A DNA stretch of 64,000 nt from Rhodohalobacter sulfatireducens. Lineage in GTDB: Bacteria; Bacteroidota; Rhodothermia; Balneolales; Balneolaceae. The DNA lies in the NCBI RefSeq assembly GCF_022012475.1, contig NZ_JAKLWS010000010.1, forward strand, positions 62,001 through 126,000. The letters are read 5' to 3'. Position 1 is the first letter of the stretch; each line of letters begins with the position of its first letter. Under the pieces are notes generated by a model, which searched no databases, was not told the DNA's origin, and was given only the letters and a program-made list of their open reading frames with translations. This document shows, in pieces, positions 46,791-55,297 of this stretch. A program made the position numbers and the translations under genes.

Positions 46791-46888
46791 AAACATGGTA
46801 TTTTTCGAGCCATTTAATATGTAAGCATCTATATAAAAGTCATTGTCTCACTCACAACTTCTACTCAATTCTAAAAAATACCATGTTT
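46791..46888. repeat. TIR element, copy D (98 bp)
   Basis: Begins AAACATGGTATTTTT and ends AAAAATACCATGTTT: 15-bp perfect terminal inverted repeats, the same sequence type as copies A-C near 24 kb apart from position 2. The interior is unrelated to the others. It lies between the LOG-like gene and the blaI-like gene. Confidence 0.82.
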
Positions 46889-46928
46889 TAAGAACTCATA
46901 ATTTGACTTTAATCTTAAATACTATTTT

Positions 46929-46940
46929 ATTAGTACTAAT
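46929..46940. promoter_or_regulatory. candidate BlaI-type operator
   Basis: ATTAGTACTAAT is a perfect 12-bp palindrome, extending with one mismatch into TTT/AAA arms, 15 bp before the BlaI-like start. BlaI/MecI/CopY repressors bind AT-rich dyads that overlap their own promoters, so this is the natural autoregulatory site. Confidence 0.55.
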
Positions 46941-46955
46941 CAAATAATAGAATGA

Positions 46956-47339
46956 ATGACTATGAGAAAACCACTTGATCCACTTGGCGAAACTGAAATG
47001 GAAATCCTGAATATTGTTTGGGATTTAGGCGAAGCATCCGTCGCGGATGTGCGGGAAAGAATCCTGAAATATCGTAAGGTTGCTTACACCACGGTGATGA
47101 CTATTATGAAAAATCTTGCCGACAAAGATTATTTAAAATACAGAAAAGACGGGTTGAGTTACATCTATAGTGCAGCCGTTAATCCCGACCAGGTTCGCTA
47201 CAGTCTTATTGACCGATTGGTAGATAAAGTATTCAAGGGATCACCGACAGATCTTGTACAAACGCTGGTAAAAAATGAGAATTTATCCGAAGAAGAGAGG
47301 AGAGAAATCAAAAATTTGATTGACAAACTTGAGGATTAA
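46956..47339 (+). CDS. BlaI/MecI/CopY-family repressor
   Basis: A 127-aa winged-helix repressor: PLGETEMEILNIVWDLGEAS, then YTTVMTIMKNLADKDYLKY (recognition helix and wing), and a C-terminal dimerisation helix with LVKNENLSEEERREIKN. The N-terminus may be at ATG 46962. It is two bases from the BlaR1-like gene, as in bla/mec systems, and probably cleaved or released when that sensor is activated. No beta-lactamase is nearby. Confidence 0.92.
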   Translation: MTMRKPLDPLGETEMEILNIVWDLGEASVADVRERILKYRKVAYTTVMTIMKNLADKDYLKYRKDGLSYIYSAAVNPDQVRYSLIDRLVDKVFKGSPTDLVQTLVKNENLSEEERREIKNLIDKLED

Positions 47340-47341
47340 AA

Positions 47342-49060
47342 ATGGAGACTTTTATTCAAGAGATCGCATTTATTGGTGAACAAATCGTACAATTTTCATG
47401 GCTTCCGCTTTTAATTTGGACGATCTTTAGCACTATTGTTTGGGTGGTACTTCGATTTGCTCCGGCAATTCATTCACAATATCAATATCACGGCCGTCTT
47501 GCACTTTTGTTTGCATTGCCGCTTGGTTTTGTAACTCTCGGTTTCATAGAATTCGCTAGTGGGCTATTTTTTACATCCACATCTACGTCAGGACTTACAT
47601 TAATTTCTGTATCAGCGCCATTTCAATTGACTGTAACAGCGGCGAGCGCCAACGCAGTATCCACACTGGAAATATTATATGCGGTATCATTTCTATTTTT
47701 GTTGATCGGGCTTATTCTTTTTGTAATCCGGAATTCTTTACAGTGGTTTCAGCTTCGTCAGCTCCAGACAAATTGTGAGTTTTCTCCCATCCTAAAAGTT
47801 TCGGGACTGGATAATGAAACTCATAGTCTGATTCAGACAACGAATAGAACCGTTCAAATTACATTTCTTGATAAAGAAGTAATACCTGTCACATTCGGCG
47901 TGCGTAAGCCGGTGATAGTACTGCCGGACTCGATCAAAAAAGATTCAGAAAAGTTAAACTTGGTTCTACAACATGAACTCACCCATATCATCCAAAAAGA
48001 TTTTCTATCAAACATCGCTATAGTTCTGACTCAAATAGTTTTTTGGTTCCATCCCTTGGTGCATGTTTTAAAACGGGAACTTATTGATTATCGCGAAATT
48101 CGGTGCGACAGTATAGTGCTTTCCAACCCATCCATTTCGAGAAAGAAATATGCCACCCTCCTGCTGGAACTATTGCCGATGCCGAATATCAACAAAGAAC
48201 TTTCTGTAAATATGGCTCAGGAATCATCCAACCTAAAAAAGAGGATACAAATGATTACCCAACAATCAACTAATCGACCGATTCCAAAGCGGTCGAGCGC
48301 AGCCATATTTGCATTCATCATTCTTTGCACGGCCATTGCCATGTCTTGTACGGATATGCAGACTCAGGGAGAGGAACCATCATCTGCATCTATTCAAGCT
48401 GAATCTCAAGAAGGAGATTATTATGAAGTTGTTGAACAGATGCCTGAACTTATTGGTGGGTTGGAAAGCCTTCAAGACAAAATATCTTATCCTGAATTAG
48501 CAAAAAAAGCTGGTGTTCAGGGTCGGGTTTACATTCGCTTCATTGTGAATAAAAATGGCGATGTTGAAAACGCAGAAGTCATACGAGGGATTGGTAGCGG
48601 TGCAGATGAAGAGGCTCTGAGAGTTGTAAATGAAGCTAAGTTTACACCAGGTATGCAAGATGGTAATCCTGTTCGAGTACAATATGCTATTCCTGTTTTT
48701 TTCAGATTAGGAACCGATTCTGAAAACATCTCTTCAAAATCTGGTAAAGTTCACACTACAGCGGATGAAATGCCTAAGCTTAAAGGTGGTCTTGAACAGG
48801 TGATGAGGAATATCAGATACCCGGAAATGGCAAAAGAAGCGGGTATTGAAGGAACGGTTTATATCCAATTTGTAGTAAACGAAAATGGAAATGTAGAAGA
48901 TGCTACAGTTATCCGTGGTATTGGCGGTGGTGCTGATGAAGAAGCGCTGAGAGTAGTGAGAGAAGCTATATTTGAACCTGGTTATCAAGACGGAAAACCC
49001 ATACGGGTTCAATATTCAATCCCTATTCAGTTTAAATTATCTCAGGATACAGACCAATAA
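47342..49060 (+). CDS. M56 family (BlaR1-like) metallopeptidase with two TonB C-terminal domains
   Basis: A 572-aa membrane protein. Membrane segments at ~18-38, 52-75 and 108-128, the zinc-protease motif HELTH (211-215) with a further membrane segment just after it, and RELIDYREIRCD. A last membrane or lipobox-like segment (~319-336, ending AIAMSC) leads to a periplasmic part with two similar ~90-residue TonB_C repeats (~366-456 and ~477-568). Each has PELAKKAGV/PEMAKEAGI, GDVENAEVIRGIG-type and GNPVRVQYAIP-type blocks. It is the sensor partner of the BlaI-like repressor; the TonB_C domains replace the usual penicillin-binding sensor. Confidence 0.9.
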   Translation: METFIQEIAFIGEQIVQFSWLPLLIWTIFSTIVWVVLRFAPAIHSQYQYHGRLALLFALPLGFVTLGFIEFASGLFFTSTSTSGLTLISVSAPFQLTVTAASANAVSTLEILYAVSFLFLLIGLILFVIRNSLQWFQLRQLQTNCEFSPILKVSGLDNETHSLIQTTNRTVQITFLDKEVIPVTFGVRKPVIVLPDSIKKDSEKLNLVLQHELTHIIQKDFLSNIAIVLTQIVFWFHPLVHVLKRELIDYREIRCDSIVLSNPSISRKKYATLLLELLPMPNINKELSVNMAQESSNLKKRIQMITQQSTNRPIPKRSSAAIFAFIILCTAIAMSCTDMQTQGEEPSSASIQAESQEGDYYEVVEQMPELIGGLESLQDKISYPELAKKAGVQGRVYIRFIVNKNGDVENAEVIRGIGSGADEEALRVVNEAKFTPGMQDGNPVRVQYAIPVFFRLGTDSENISSKSGKVHTTADEMPKLKGGLEQVMRNIRYPEMAKEAGIEGTVYIQFVVNENGNVEDATVIRGIGGGADEEALRVVREAIFEPGYQDGKPIRVQYSIPIQFKLSQDTDQ

Positions 49061-49108
49061 TATAGTTTACATTACAACCGAAAGCTGAGCCATAGCTTTA
49101 CGGAATCC

Positions 49109-49144
49109 GGCGGAATTCACGAAAGTGGATTTCGCCTTTTTTTG
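49109..49144 (+). terminator. Rho-independent terminator of the blaI-blaR1 pair
   Basis: GGCGGAATTCAC (49109-49120), a GAAA tetraloop, and GTGGATTTCGCC (49125-49136) form a 12-bp stem with one G-T pair, followed by eight T bases. Confidence 0.92.
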
Positions 49145-49152
49145 TTTACTTC

Positions 49153-49219
49153 ATTCTGAATTTATTTCAGAATCTCCAGAAGATCAGAAAGTTCGGAGAT
49201 CCTGAATCAAGTTCAGGAT
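49153..49219. repeat. pair of REP-type palindromes (ATTCTGAA... / ATCCTGAA...)
   Basis: ATTCTGAA...TTCAGAAT (49153-49173) and ATCCTGAA...TTCAGGAT (49199-49219) are two related palindromes 25 bp apart. The second is of the common TTCAGGATGAC type found between genes in many bacterial genomes. Confidence 0.75.
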
Positions 49220-49323
49220 GACACTTCTCCTGTCTCACGAAAATCTATTGTTCTTTTTGAAACTTTGAAGTTATGTTGCCGTACGTACAAGAAATGCATT
49301 TAAAACTTCGAAGGAATTTGCTC

Positions 49324-49506
49324 ATGCCAGCTAAGCTCAGAAAATCACGAACAGACAAGATGATCGCCGGTGTCTGCGGCGGATTCGGTGAATATCTCGG
49401 TTGGGATCCTACCATCATACGTATCATCTTTCTTATTCTAATGTTCTCATCATTCGGTGCGATGGTACTTATTTATTTTATTCTTGCACTCATCATGCCC
49501 GAATAA
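49324..49506 (+). CDS. PspC-domain protein
   Basis: Start chosen at ATG 49324, with AAGGA eight bases upstream; an ATG 51 bases further up (49273) gives an unlikely N-terminus. The 60-aa product is a single PspC domain: KMIAGVCGGFGEYLGWDPTI followed by one membrane segment (IIRIIFLILMFSSFGAM) and IYFILALIMP. PspC-like proteins sit in the inner membrane and are linked to envelope stress. No pspA is near. Confidence 0.9.
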   Translation: MPAKLRKSRTDKMIAGVCGGFGEYLGWDPTIIRIIFLILMFSSFGAMVLIYFILALIMPE

Positions 49507-49580
49507 TTTTCTATTTACAATTTGGAATAATGGTTGCTCCTCTCCATTTTCCCTGAAACGGCATTTAACAATTTCAGCCT

Positions 49581-50432
49581 ATGAAAATTGCCATTGTGGG
49601 TGAGCGTGAGCGTGCAACTGCGTGGGAAAAGCATCTGCGTAAGTTAACGACTGTCAAAGAGGTGACTATAACCACATCCCTGTCCGACAGTGCAGGATTG
49701 GATGCTGTGTTACTGATTGACGATACTAAAGACAATTTACATCGACTTCTTAACTCAGTAAAAGCAGGTAATCATACCTACCTGATATCCAAACTTCCTA
49801 CCGATAAAGCACTCCTTGAAAAATTGTATCACGTCTCTGAAGAGGCACATGTAAACGTTCAATTTTCTCACTGGCCGTCCATGTCTGAATCTATGAATTG
49901 GATTCATAAGGAGATCCCCAAGCCTGAGCTTATCCAGATCAAAAAGGAATCTGTTCCTTTGAACAATCGGGTTTTGAGCCCGGATGATTTTCATCACAAT
50001 TGGGTGGATGAACTTGCACTCATCATTAAATGGATGGGAGGAAATATTCACCGGTATGAAGTAAAACCTGTCATTGTTGATTCTAACTATCTGGGATTGA
50101 CTATTACTCTGAGATTTGAAAATGCATCACTGGCCTCCATGCAGTTTTTGGCAACCGCAGAGAGTGAAATTCATCAAAGAATCTTTTCCAATCGTACTTT
50201 GATGGCAAATTGCGATGTGACAAAACAAAAAGTAAAATTGTACAGGGGGAATAACGGTGACAGATTAACCATCCAGGAAAAGAAATTTGATCCCTCAGAT
50301 ACAGCTGAATGGTCAATTATGCAGTTCATCAAGTCGATTCAACTGGAGCAGGAAACAGTTTTTTCTCCCTACCAGGCTCTCCGAACAGCAAATGCATTAG
50401 ATCAGATTAAGTCATTGATGGAGAAGGATTGA
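49581..50432 (+). CDS. Gfo/Idh/MocA-like protein with degenerate cofactor site
   Basis: A 283-aa protein of no recognised family. The N-terminus MKIAIVGERERATAWEKHL looks like a Rossmann strand-helix, but GERERA lacks the glycines of a dinucleotide loop. LDAVLLIDDTKDNLHRLLNS and VKAGNHTYLISKLPTDKALL resemble the second half of a Gfo/Idh Rossmann fold, with the EKP motif as SKLP. The C-terminal half (VDELALIIKWMG, YLGLTITLRFENASLASMQF) fits the beta-sheet domain. It may have lost NAD(P) binding and work as a non-enzymatic partner. Confidence 0.6.
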   Translation: MKIAIVGERERATAWEKHLRKLTTVKEVTITTSLSDSAGLDAVLLIDDTKDNLHRLLNSVKAGNHTYLISKLPTDKALLEKLYHVSEEAHVNVQFSHWPSMSESMNWIHKEIPKPELIQIKKESVPLNNRVLSPDDFHHNWVDELALIIKWMGGNIHRYEVKPVIVDSNYLGLTITLRFENASLASMQFLATAESEIHQRIFSNRTLMANCDVTKQKVKLYRGNNGDRLTIQEKKFDPSDTAEWSIMQFIKSIQLEQETVFSPYQALRTANALDQIKSLMEKD

Positions 50433-50441
50433 CCGAGCGAC

Positions 50442-50544
50442 CTTGAAGATTTTCTTCGCGCTTTTCGAAGAATCCTTCAAGAATCGCGCTAGGACTGTGT
50501 GCATCGAACTCTGCGATCCCGACGCTTCGGGAGGACTCTCGCAG
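50442..50544. repeat. two adjacent intergenic palindromes
   Basis: CTTGAAG and TTCTTCG pair with CGAAGAA and CTTCAAG (50442-50481). The second set, CTGCGA...TCGCAG (50511-50544), contains a TCCCGA-CGCT-TCGGGA hairpin. They lie between two converging genes and lack T-tails, so they look like REP units that may also end transcripts. Confidence 0.7.
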
Positions 50545-50555
50545 GTTCTCGGATC

Positions 50556-51407
50556 TTAACTCATCTTCTTCATCATTTTGAAAATGGCTTTGAGTTTACC
50601 TCTGCTCATCATCGAATCCACAAAATTAAATTGCCCTCCTGAGAGTTTTTCGCCGCCATCGATAGTAACCGTTTCTCCTGTTATATATGGAGCCATATCG
50701 CTCATCAAAAAAGCGGCAAGATTGGCAAGCTCTTCATGGTTCCCATAACGACCGGCAGGTATTTTCTCCAAATATTTTTTCTCTACTTTTTTTGTCGGAA
50801 AGAGTCGTGTCCACGCTCCTTCAGTCGGAAACGGCCCCGGAGCAATGGCATTCACTCTGATGTTGTATTCAGCCCATTCAAAAGCGAGTGACCGGGTCAT
50901 TGCTAAAACCCCGGCTTTTCCGCATGCAGACGGTAAAACAAATGCAGATCCGGCATCCTCTGCATAAGTCGTAACTATGTTCAGGATATTCCCTTCTTTC
51001 TTATTGTCAATTAAATAATTCCCGAAGTGGTGTGTACAGTTGAAACTCCCGTGAAGAACAATATCGACCACTGTTTTGAAGCCGTTCGGCGTCAAATCTT
51101 CTGAAGCACTGAGAAAATTCCCGGCGGCATTATTTACCAAGCCAGTAATCCCTTTAAATTCATTGATAATCTCTTCAAACATCTTTCCTACAGCTTCATA
51201 GTCCCGAACATCCGTTACATAGTATTGAACCTCCGTTCCGAATTCTGATAACTCCTCAACAGCATTTTGAAGCTTCTTTTCCGTCCGGCCGCAAATCGCA
51301 ATATCTGATCCTAATTCAGCGAACTTCTTTCCCATAGAGAGACCGAGTCCGCTTCCGCCGCCTGTAATAAGTATCGTATTTCCTTTGAGAGTGTCTTCTT
51401 TGAACAT
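50556..51407 (-). CDS. 2,4-dienoyl-CoA reductase-like SDR
   Basis: A 283-aa SDR. The cofactor site is ILITGGGSGLGLSMGKKF, then NNAAGNFLSASEDLTPNGFK and APGPFPTEGA, phrases typical of peroxisomal/mitochondrial 2,4-dienoyl-CoA reductase and related bacterial enzymes. The classical YxxxK is SACGK, which fits the DECR group, where the serine/tyrosine arrangement differs. It is the last gene of the fatty-acid beta-oxidation set, for use of unsaturated fatty acids. Confidence 0.88.
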   Translation of the reverse strand: MFKEDTLKGNTILITGGGSGLGLSMGKKFAELGSDIAICGRTEKKLQNAVEELSEFGTEVQYYVTDVRDYEAVGKMFEEIINEFKGITGLVNNAAGNFLSASEDLTPNGFKTVVDIVLHGSFNCTHHFGNYLIDNKKEGNILNIVTTYAEDAGSAFVLPSACGKAGVLAMTRSLAFEWAEYNIRVNAIAPGPFPTEGAWTRLFPTKKVEKKYLEKIPAGRYGNHEELANLAAFLMSDMAPYITGETVTIDGGEKLSGGQFNFVDSMMSRGKLKAIFKMMKKMS

Positions 51408-51472
51408 GTTCTTTTAGTTGTTAGCAGATAGTAGGTGGTAGATAGTATAAAATCTAAATGGAAAACGGGATT

Positions 51473-51535
51473 GCGCAAGCATCATGCTTGTGCCCTTTAA
51501 TTTCCGGAGCACGAGCGAGGCACTCGCGGCACTCC
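51473..51535. repeat. two REP palindromes inside the beta-oxidation operon
   Basis: GCGCAAGCATCATGCTTGTGC (51473-51493) is a near-perfect palindrome of the GCRCAAG...CTTGYGC type, the same design as the first palindrome of the 158-bp array. A second, GGAG...CTCC with GCGAG/CTCGC inside, lies at 51506-51535. They lie between the SDR and thiolase genes, where intercistronic REP units often stabilise mRNA. Confidence 0.75.
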
Positions 51536-51544
51536 ATCTTTCAT

Positions 51545-52750
51545 CTAATAATTCAAATTTTCAAAAATTCCGGCAGCTCCCATTCCTCCGCCAACGCACA
51601 TGGTAACCATGCCGAAACGTTTGTTGAGGCGTTTTAAGTCGTAAAGAATCTGAGTGGTTAATTTTGCTCCGGTACAACCCAAAGGATGTCCCATCGCGAT
51701 CGCTCCTCCATTGATATTCACTTTTTCGGGGTCTAACCCTGTTTCCCGAATCACAGCAATCGATTGTGCCGCAAAAGCCTCATTCAATTCAATGAGATCT
51801 ATGTCGTCCAGTTTTATGTCTGTTTGCTTCAAAACTTTCGGAATCGCCTCAACCGGGCCAATTCCCATAATTTCAGGAGCAACTCCGGCAACTGAAAAAC
51901 CATGATATTTAGCGATTGGTTCAAGTCCCAGTTCCTCTGCTTTTTGGAGAGTCATCACCATCACACCTGCTGCAGCATCATTCATTTGAGAGGAATTCCC
52001 GGGAGTTACAGTCCCACCTTTTTTGAACACCGGTCGTAACCCGCTCAGTGCTTCTAAAGAAGTATCGGGCCTTGGCCCTTCATCTTTTTGAAAATTGAAA
52101 ATAGATTTATCCATTTCGCCATCAGCAGTCACAAATTTGTGTGTGACTTCAATCGGTGTGATTTGGTCATCGAAATAACCATTTTCCCAAGCTTTCACAC
52201 ATTTTTGATGGCTCTTTAGTGCAAATTCATCCTGATCCTCACGACTTACACTATACTTCTCAGCAACATTTTCTGCCGTCAACCCCATACTTATATAGAT
52301 CTCCGGCCGATCTTCAGCAAGTTCAGGATTGGGTTGAAAGGACAATCCCCCCATCGGTACTAAACTCATCGACTCTACCCCACCGGCAATAATCATATCT
52401 GCCCCGCCAGCCATGATTCGTTCAGCTGCCATGGCAATCGTTTGAAGTCCTGACGAACAAAACCGATTCACGGTCATCCCGGGGACCGAATTCGGAAGTC
52501 CACCCAGAATTGCACATTGACGGGCAATATTCAGCCCTTGCGATGCTTCCGGGAAGGCACAACCAACAATCACATCATCAATCATATCGGGTTCAACACC
52601 TTTTGAATTCTTCAGTAAATCTTTGATCACTTCACCCATCAACGTATCCGGACGAGTAAATCGAAGTGAACCCTTGTTCGCTTTCCCGCAAGCGGTTCTT
52701 TTGGCTGCTACGATTACAACTTCGGTCTCGAGTTTTGAGTTCTGAGTCAT
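51545..52750 (-). CDS. fadA: acetyl-CoA acyltransferase (thiolase)
   Basis: A 401-aa thiolase. Catalytic Cys is in [16 protein letters not shown], the His in [16 protein letters not shown], and the second Cys in [10 protein letters not shown]. It cleaves 3-ketoacyl-CoA. Transcribed after fadN with a 118-bp gap. The first residues after Met (TQNSKL) are encoded by a copy of a dispersed GAGTTTTGAGTTCTGAGT-type repeat, so the native N-terminus may originally have begun at a later codon. Confidence 0.94.
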   Translation of the reverse strand: MTQNSKLETEVVIVAAKRTACGKANKGSLRFTRPDTLMGEVIKDLLKNSKGVEPDMIDDVIVGCAFPEASQGLNIARQCAILGGLPNSVPGMTVNRFCSSGLQTIAMAAERIMAGGADMIIAGGVESMSLVPMGGLSFQPNPELAEDRPEIYISMGLTAENVAEKYSVSREDQDEFALKSHQKCVKAWENGYFDDQITPIEVTHKFVTADGEMDKSIFNFQKDEGPRPDTSLEALSGLRPVFKKGGTVTPGNSSQMNDAAAGVMVMTLQKAEELGLEPIAKYHGFSVAGVAPEIMGIGPVEAIPKVLKQTDIKLDDIDLIELNEAFAAQSIAVIRETGLDPEKVNINGGAIAMGHPLGCTGAKLTTQILYDLKRLNKRFGMVTMCVGGGMGAAGIFENLNY

Positions 52751-52868
52751 TGAATTCTGAGTTTAATTTCTACTTTTTTAATTTTTTGCATATGATGTGT
52801 TTGTGAGCTGTAAAATTCTGAGCATCAATATGAGTCGCACTCAAAACTCAGAACTCATCAACTCACAA

Positions 52869-55229
52869 CTAGTTCCTTAATGGTTTCCCCGTCTTCAGCA
52901 TGTGCTCCATTCGCTTGTGGGTTCGCTTATCCCGGAAGCATTCCAGAATCGCTTCACGTTCAAGTTTCAAAATGGCTGATTCAGGTACCTCCTGAGACTC
53001 ACTGATATCTCCACCGGTCAATACCGTTGCCACTTTTCGGGTGAGCACTTTATCATAATCACTTGCATAATTTCCTTCACTCATGATATACAACATGATA
53101 TTTAATGCACTAAACCCTGTTTTTCCGGTAAGTTTGATTTTCGGTTCAGCCGGCGGACGATATCCCTGGTCTGATAAAATTCTTGCATGATCCCTGGCCG
53201 TATTCAGAATCAAATCCCGATTCATTACAATCACATCTGAGGGTCGCAGGTACCCCAGCTCTATTGCCTTATGAGCACTGTCGGATACTTTGGCCAAACC
53301 TATAGTTTTGAATGCGTGTTTTAAATATGGTAATGGATCAGCATCTTCAGACACTTGAACCTTCTCCATCGCCCGCAATAAGAGCTCTTTTGTGCCACCA
53401 CCGGCGGGTATCAATCCTACTCCAAGCTCAACAAGTCCGGCATACAATTCATGATGAGCCACTACTTTATCGCAATGCATCATAAATTCAACTCCACCAC
53501 CAAAGGTTCGGCCGGAAACGGCAGCTACCACCGGAAAGGGTTGATATCTGAGTCCGACTGCCACTCGCTGAAAATTCTCCACCGCCTCTTTCACTCTGGA
53601 AAATTCTCCCTCTTTCAATGCATGGCCCGCTTCAGCTAAATTCGCCCCATAACTAAAATTCTCATGATCATGCCCGATAACCAGTCCGTCAAATTTCTCT
53701 TTAACAATTTCACACGCTTCCTCAACGGATTGGACCAGTTCAAATCCAAGTGTTTGCTGCTTGGTTCTGAACTCAAAAAGTGCGATTCCATCACCCATAT
53801 CATACAAACCGGCACTCTTATTTCCCCAAACCTCTTGATCCTGATTCTTCAGAATATTTACCGTAATGGCATTGTTCGCCGGTGGCGGGATCGATTCAGC
53901 TTCTCCTGAAACCAGGTTATAAACTGTACCATCTACATAAAATGAATCGCGGCCACTGTCTAACATCTCTTTCACTGAATCAGGTACTTCTCTTCCTTCC
54001 GAGGCCATTCTTTTAACAGACTCTCGAATTCCAATTGCATCCCAACGCTGAAAGGGACCCAATTCCCAGTTAAAACCCCATTGCATCGCTCTGTCAATAG
54101 ATTCAACCGAATCTGTTATTTCCGAAATACGATTAGCTGAATAGAGAAGCAAGTCACAGTGAATCTCCCAAAGGAATTTTCCAACTTCATCATCCTGATT
54201 GACTAAATATTTGAGCCGCTCTTCAGGTGTTTTAAACTTCTTCTTTGCCTCCTTAACTGAATCAAAATGAACCTCTTTCTGAGGTTCATATTCTAAATTA
54301 TCCGAGTTGATGACATGATACTCTTTTCCATCATCGGTCTGCACTTTTTTGTAAAAACCATGACCCGTTTTATTGCCATGAGCTCCCTCGTCGACCATTT
54401 TTTTAAAGGAATCAGGTAATTCAAAGATCTCTCTTCGTTCATCATCAGGAACAGCGGGAAGCAGATTTTCAGCCACATGATTTAACACATCCAGCCCTGC
54501 CATATCTGCCGTTCTAAACGTTGCGGCTTTAGAATACCCGGTTAGAGTACCTGTTAGTTCATCAATCTCTTCAATTCGAAATTTTCCGTCAAAGAACCAT
54601 GGCATGATGGAAGCCATCGAAAAGACACCAATTCGGTTTGCTATAAAATTTGGTGTGTCGTTGCATTGAACAATACCTTTGCCCAAAATCTTCTCACAGA
54701 AACCGGTCATGTACTCCACAACTTCTTCTGAGGTATCTTGGGTAGGGATAATCTCCAGAAGTTTCATGTACCGAGGAGGATTAAAGAAGTGAGTTCCCAA
54801 GAAATGACTCCTAAATTCTTCCGAACAATCTTCCCCAATCTCTGAAATGGGCAACCCTGATGTGTTGGAGCTTATAATCGTCCCCGGTTTTCGAACCTTT
54901 TCAATTTTAGACATCATCTCTTTTTTGATGTCCATTCGCTCTATAATCACCTCACAAACCCAGTCAGAATTTGAAATCCAATCCAGGTGATCCTCAAAAT
55001 TTCCGGGGGTAATTCTGTCTGCCCAATCAGAAATTGTCAGCGGAGCAGGATTCATTTTTTGAAGTTTCTGAATCGCCTCCTCTGCAATTTTATTGGGTCG
55101 ATCTTCATCATCGGATTTCAAATCTAACAATTTCACCTTTAGTCCGGCATTGATACAATGAGCCGCAATTTGGCTTCCCATCACTCCGGCTCCAAGAATT
55201 ACTACATTTTGGATGTTGAATTTCTGCAT
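52869..55229 (-). CDS. fadN: 3-hydroxyacyl-CoA dehydrogenase/enoyl-CoA hydratase, FadN type
   Basis: A 786-aa fusion with dehydrogenase first: VVILGAGVMGSQIAAHC (NAD site), a NTSGLPISEIGED stretch, the GTHFFNPPRYMKLLEI signature, and DTPNFIANRIG. The hydratase domain is at the C-terminus (~470-700): VVAAVSGRTFGGGVEFMMHC and GLVELGVGLIPAGGG with its two glutamates. This order and length match Bacillus FadN, not E. coli FadB, which is hydratase-first. It works with the adjacent thiolase as a trifunctional-like complex. Confidence 0.94.
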   Translation of the reverse strand: MQKFNIQNVVILGAGVMGSQIAAHCINAGLKVKLLDLKSDDEDRPNKIAEEAIQKLQKMNPAPLTISDWADRITPGNFEDHLDWISNSDWVCEVIIERMDIKKEMMSKIEKVRKPGTIISSNTSGLPISEIGEDCSEEFRSHFLGTHFFNPPRYMKLLEIIPTQDTSEEVVEYMTGFCEKILGKGIVQCNDTPNFIANRIGVFSMASIMPWFFDGKFRIEEIDELTGTLTGYSKAATFRTADMAGLDVLNHVAENLLPAVPDDERREIFELPDSFKKMVDEGAHGNKTGHGFYKKVQTDDGKEYHVINSDNLEYEPQKEVHFDSVKEAKKKFKTPEERLKYLVNQDDEVGKFLWEIHCDLLLYSANRISEITDSVESIDRAMQWGFNWELGPFQRWDAIGIRESVKRMASEGREVPDSVKEMLDSGRDSFYVDGTVYNLVSGEAESIPPPANNAITVNILKNQDQEVWGNKSAGLYDMGDGIALFEFRTKQQTLGFELVQSVEEACEIVKEKFDGLVIGHDHENFSYGANLAEAGHALKEGEFSRVKEAVENFQRVAVGLRYQPFPVVAAVSGRTFGGGVEFMMHCDKVVAHHELYAGLVELGVGLIPAGGGTKELLLRAMEKVQVSEDADPLPYLKHAFKTIGLAKVSDSAHKAIELGYLRPSDVIVMNRDLILNTARDHARILSDQGYRPPAEPKIKLTGKTGFSALNIMLYIMSEGNYASDYDKVLTRKVATVLTGGDISESQEVPESAILKLEREAILECFRDKRTHKRMEHMLKTGKPLRN

Positions 55230-55265
55230 TTGTACTCTTTAAATTTCAAATTTGTGGAGAATTCT

Positions 55266-55283
55266 CCTCCTTCTTAAGGAGGG
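55266..55283. repeat. short hairpin CCTCCTT/AAGGAGG flanking the DUF559 remnant
   Basis: CCTCCTT (55266-55272) and AAGGAGG (55276-55282) form a tight 7-bp stem next to GGGATTTAGGGGTGG. On the other side of the pseudogene, CATCTCC...GGAGATG lies at about 55700-55731. Such repeats commonly bracket DUF559 genes in this phylum. Confidence 0.6.
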
Positions 55284-55297
55284 GATTTAGGGGTGGT

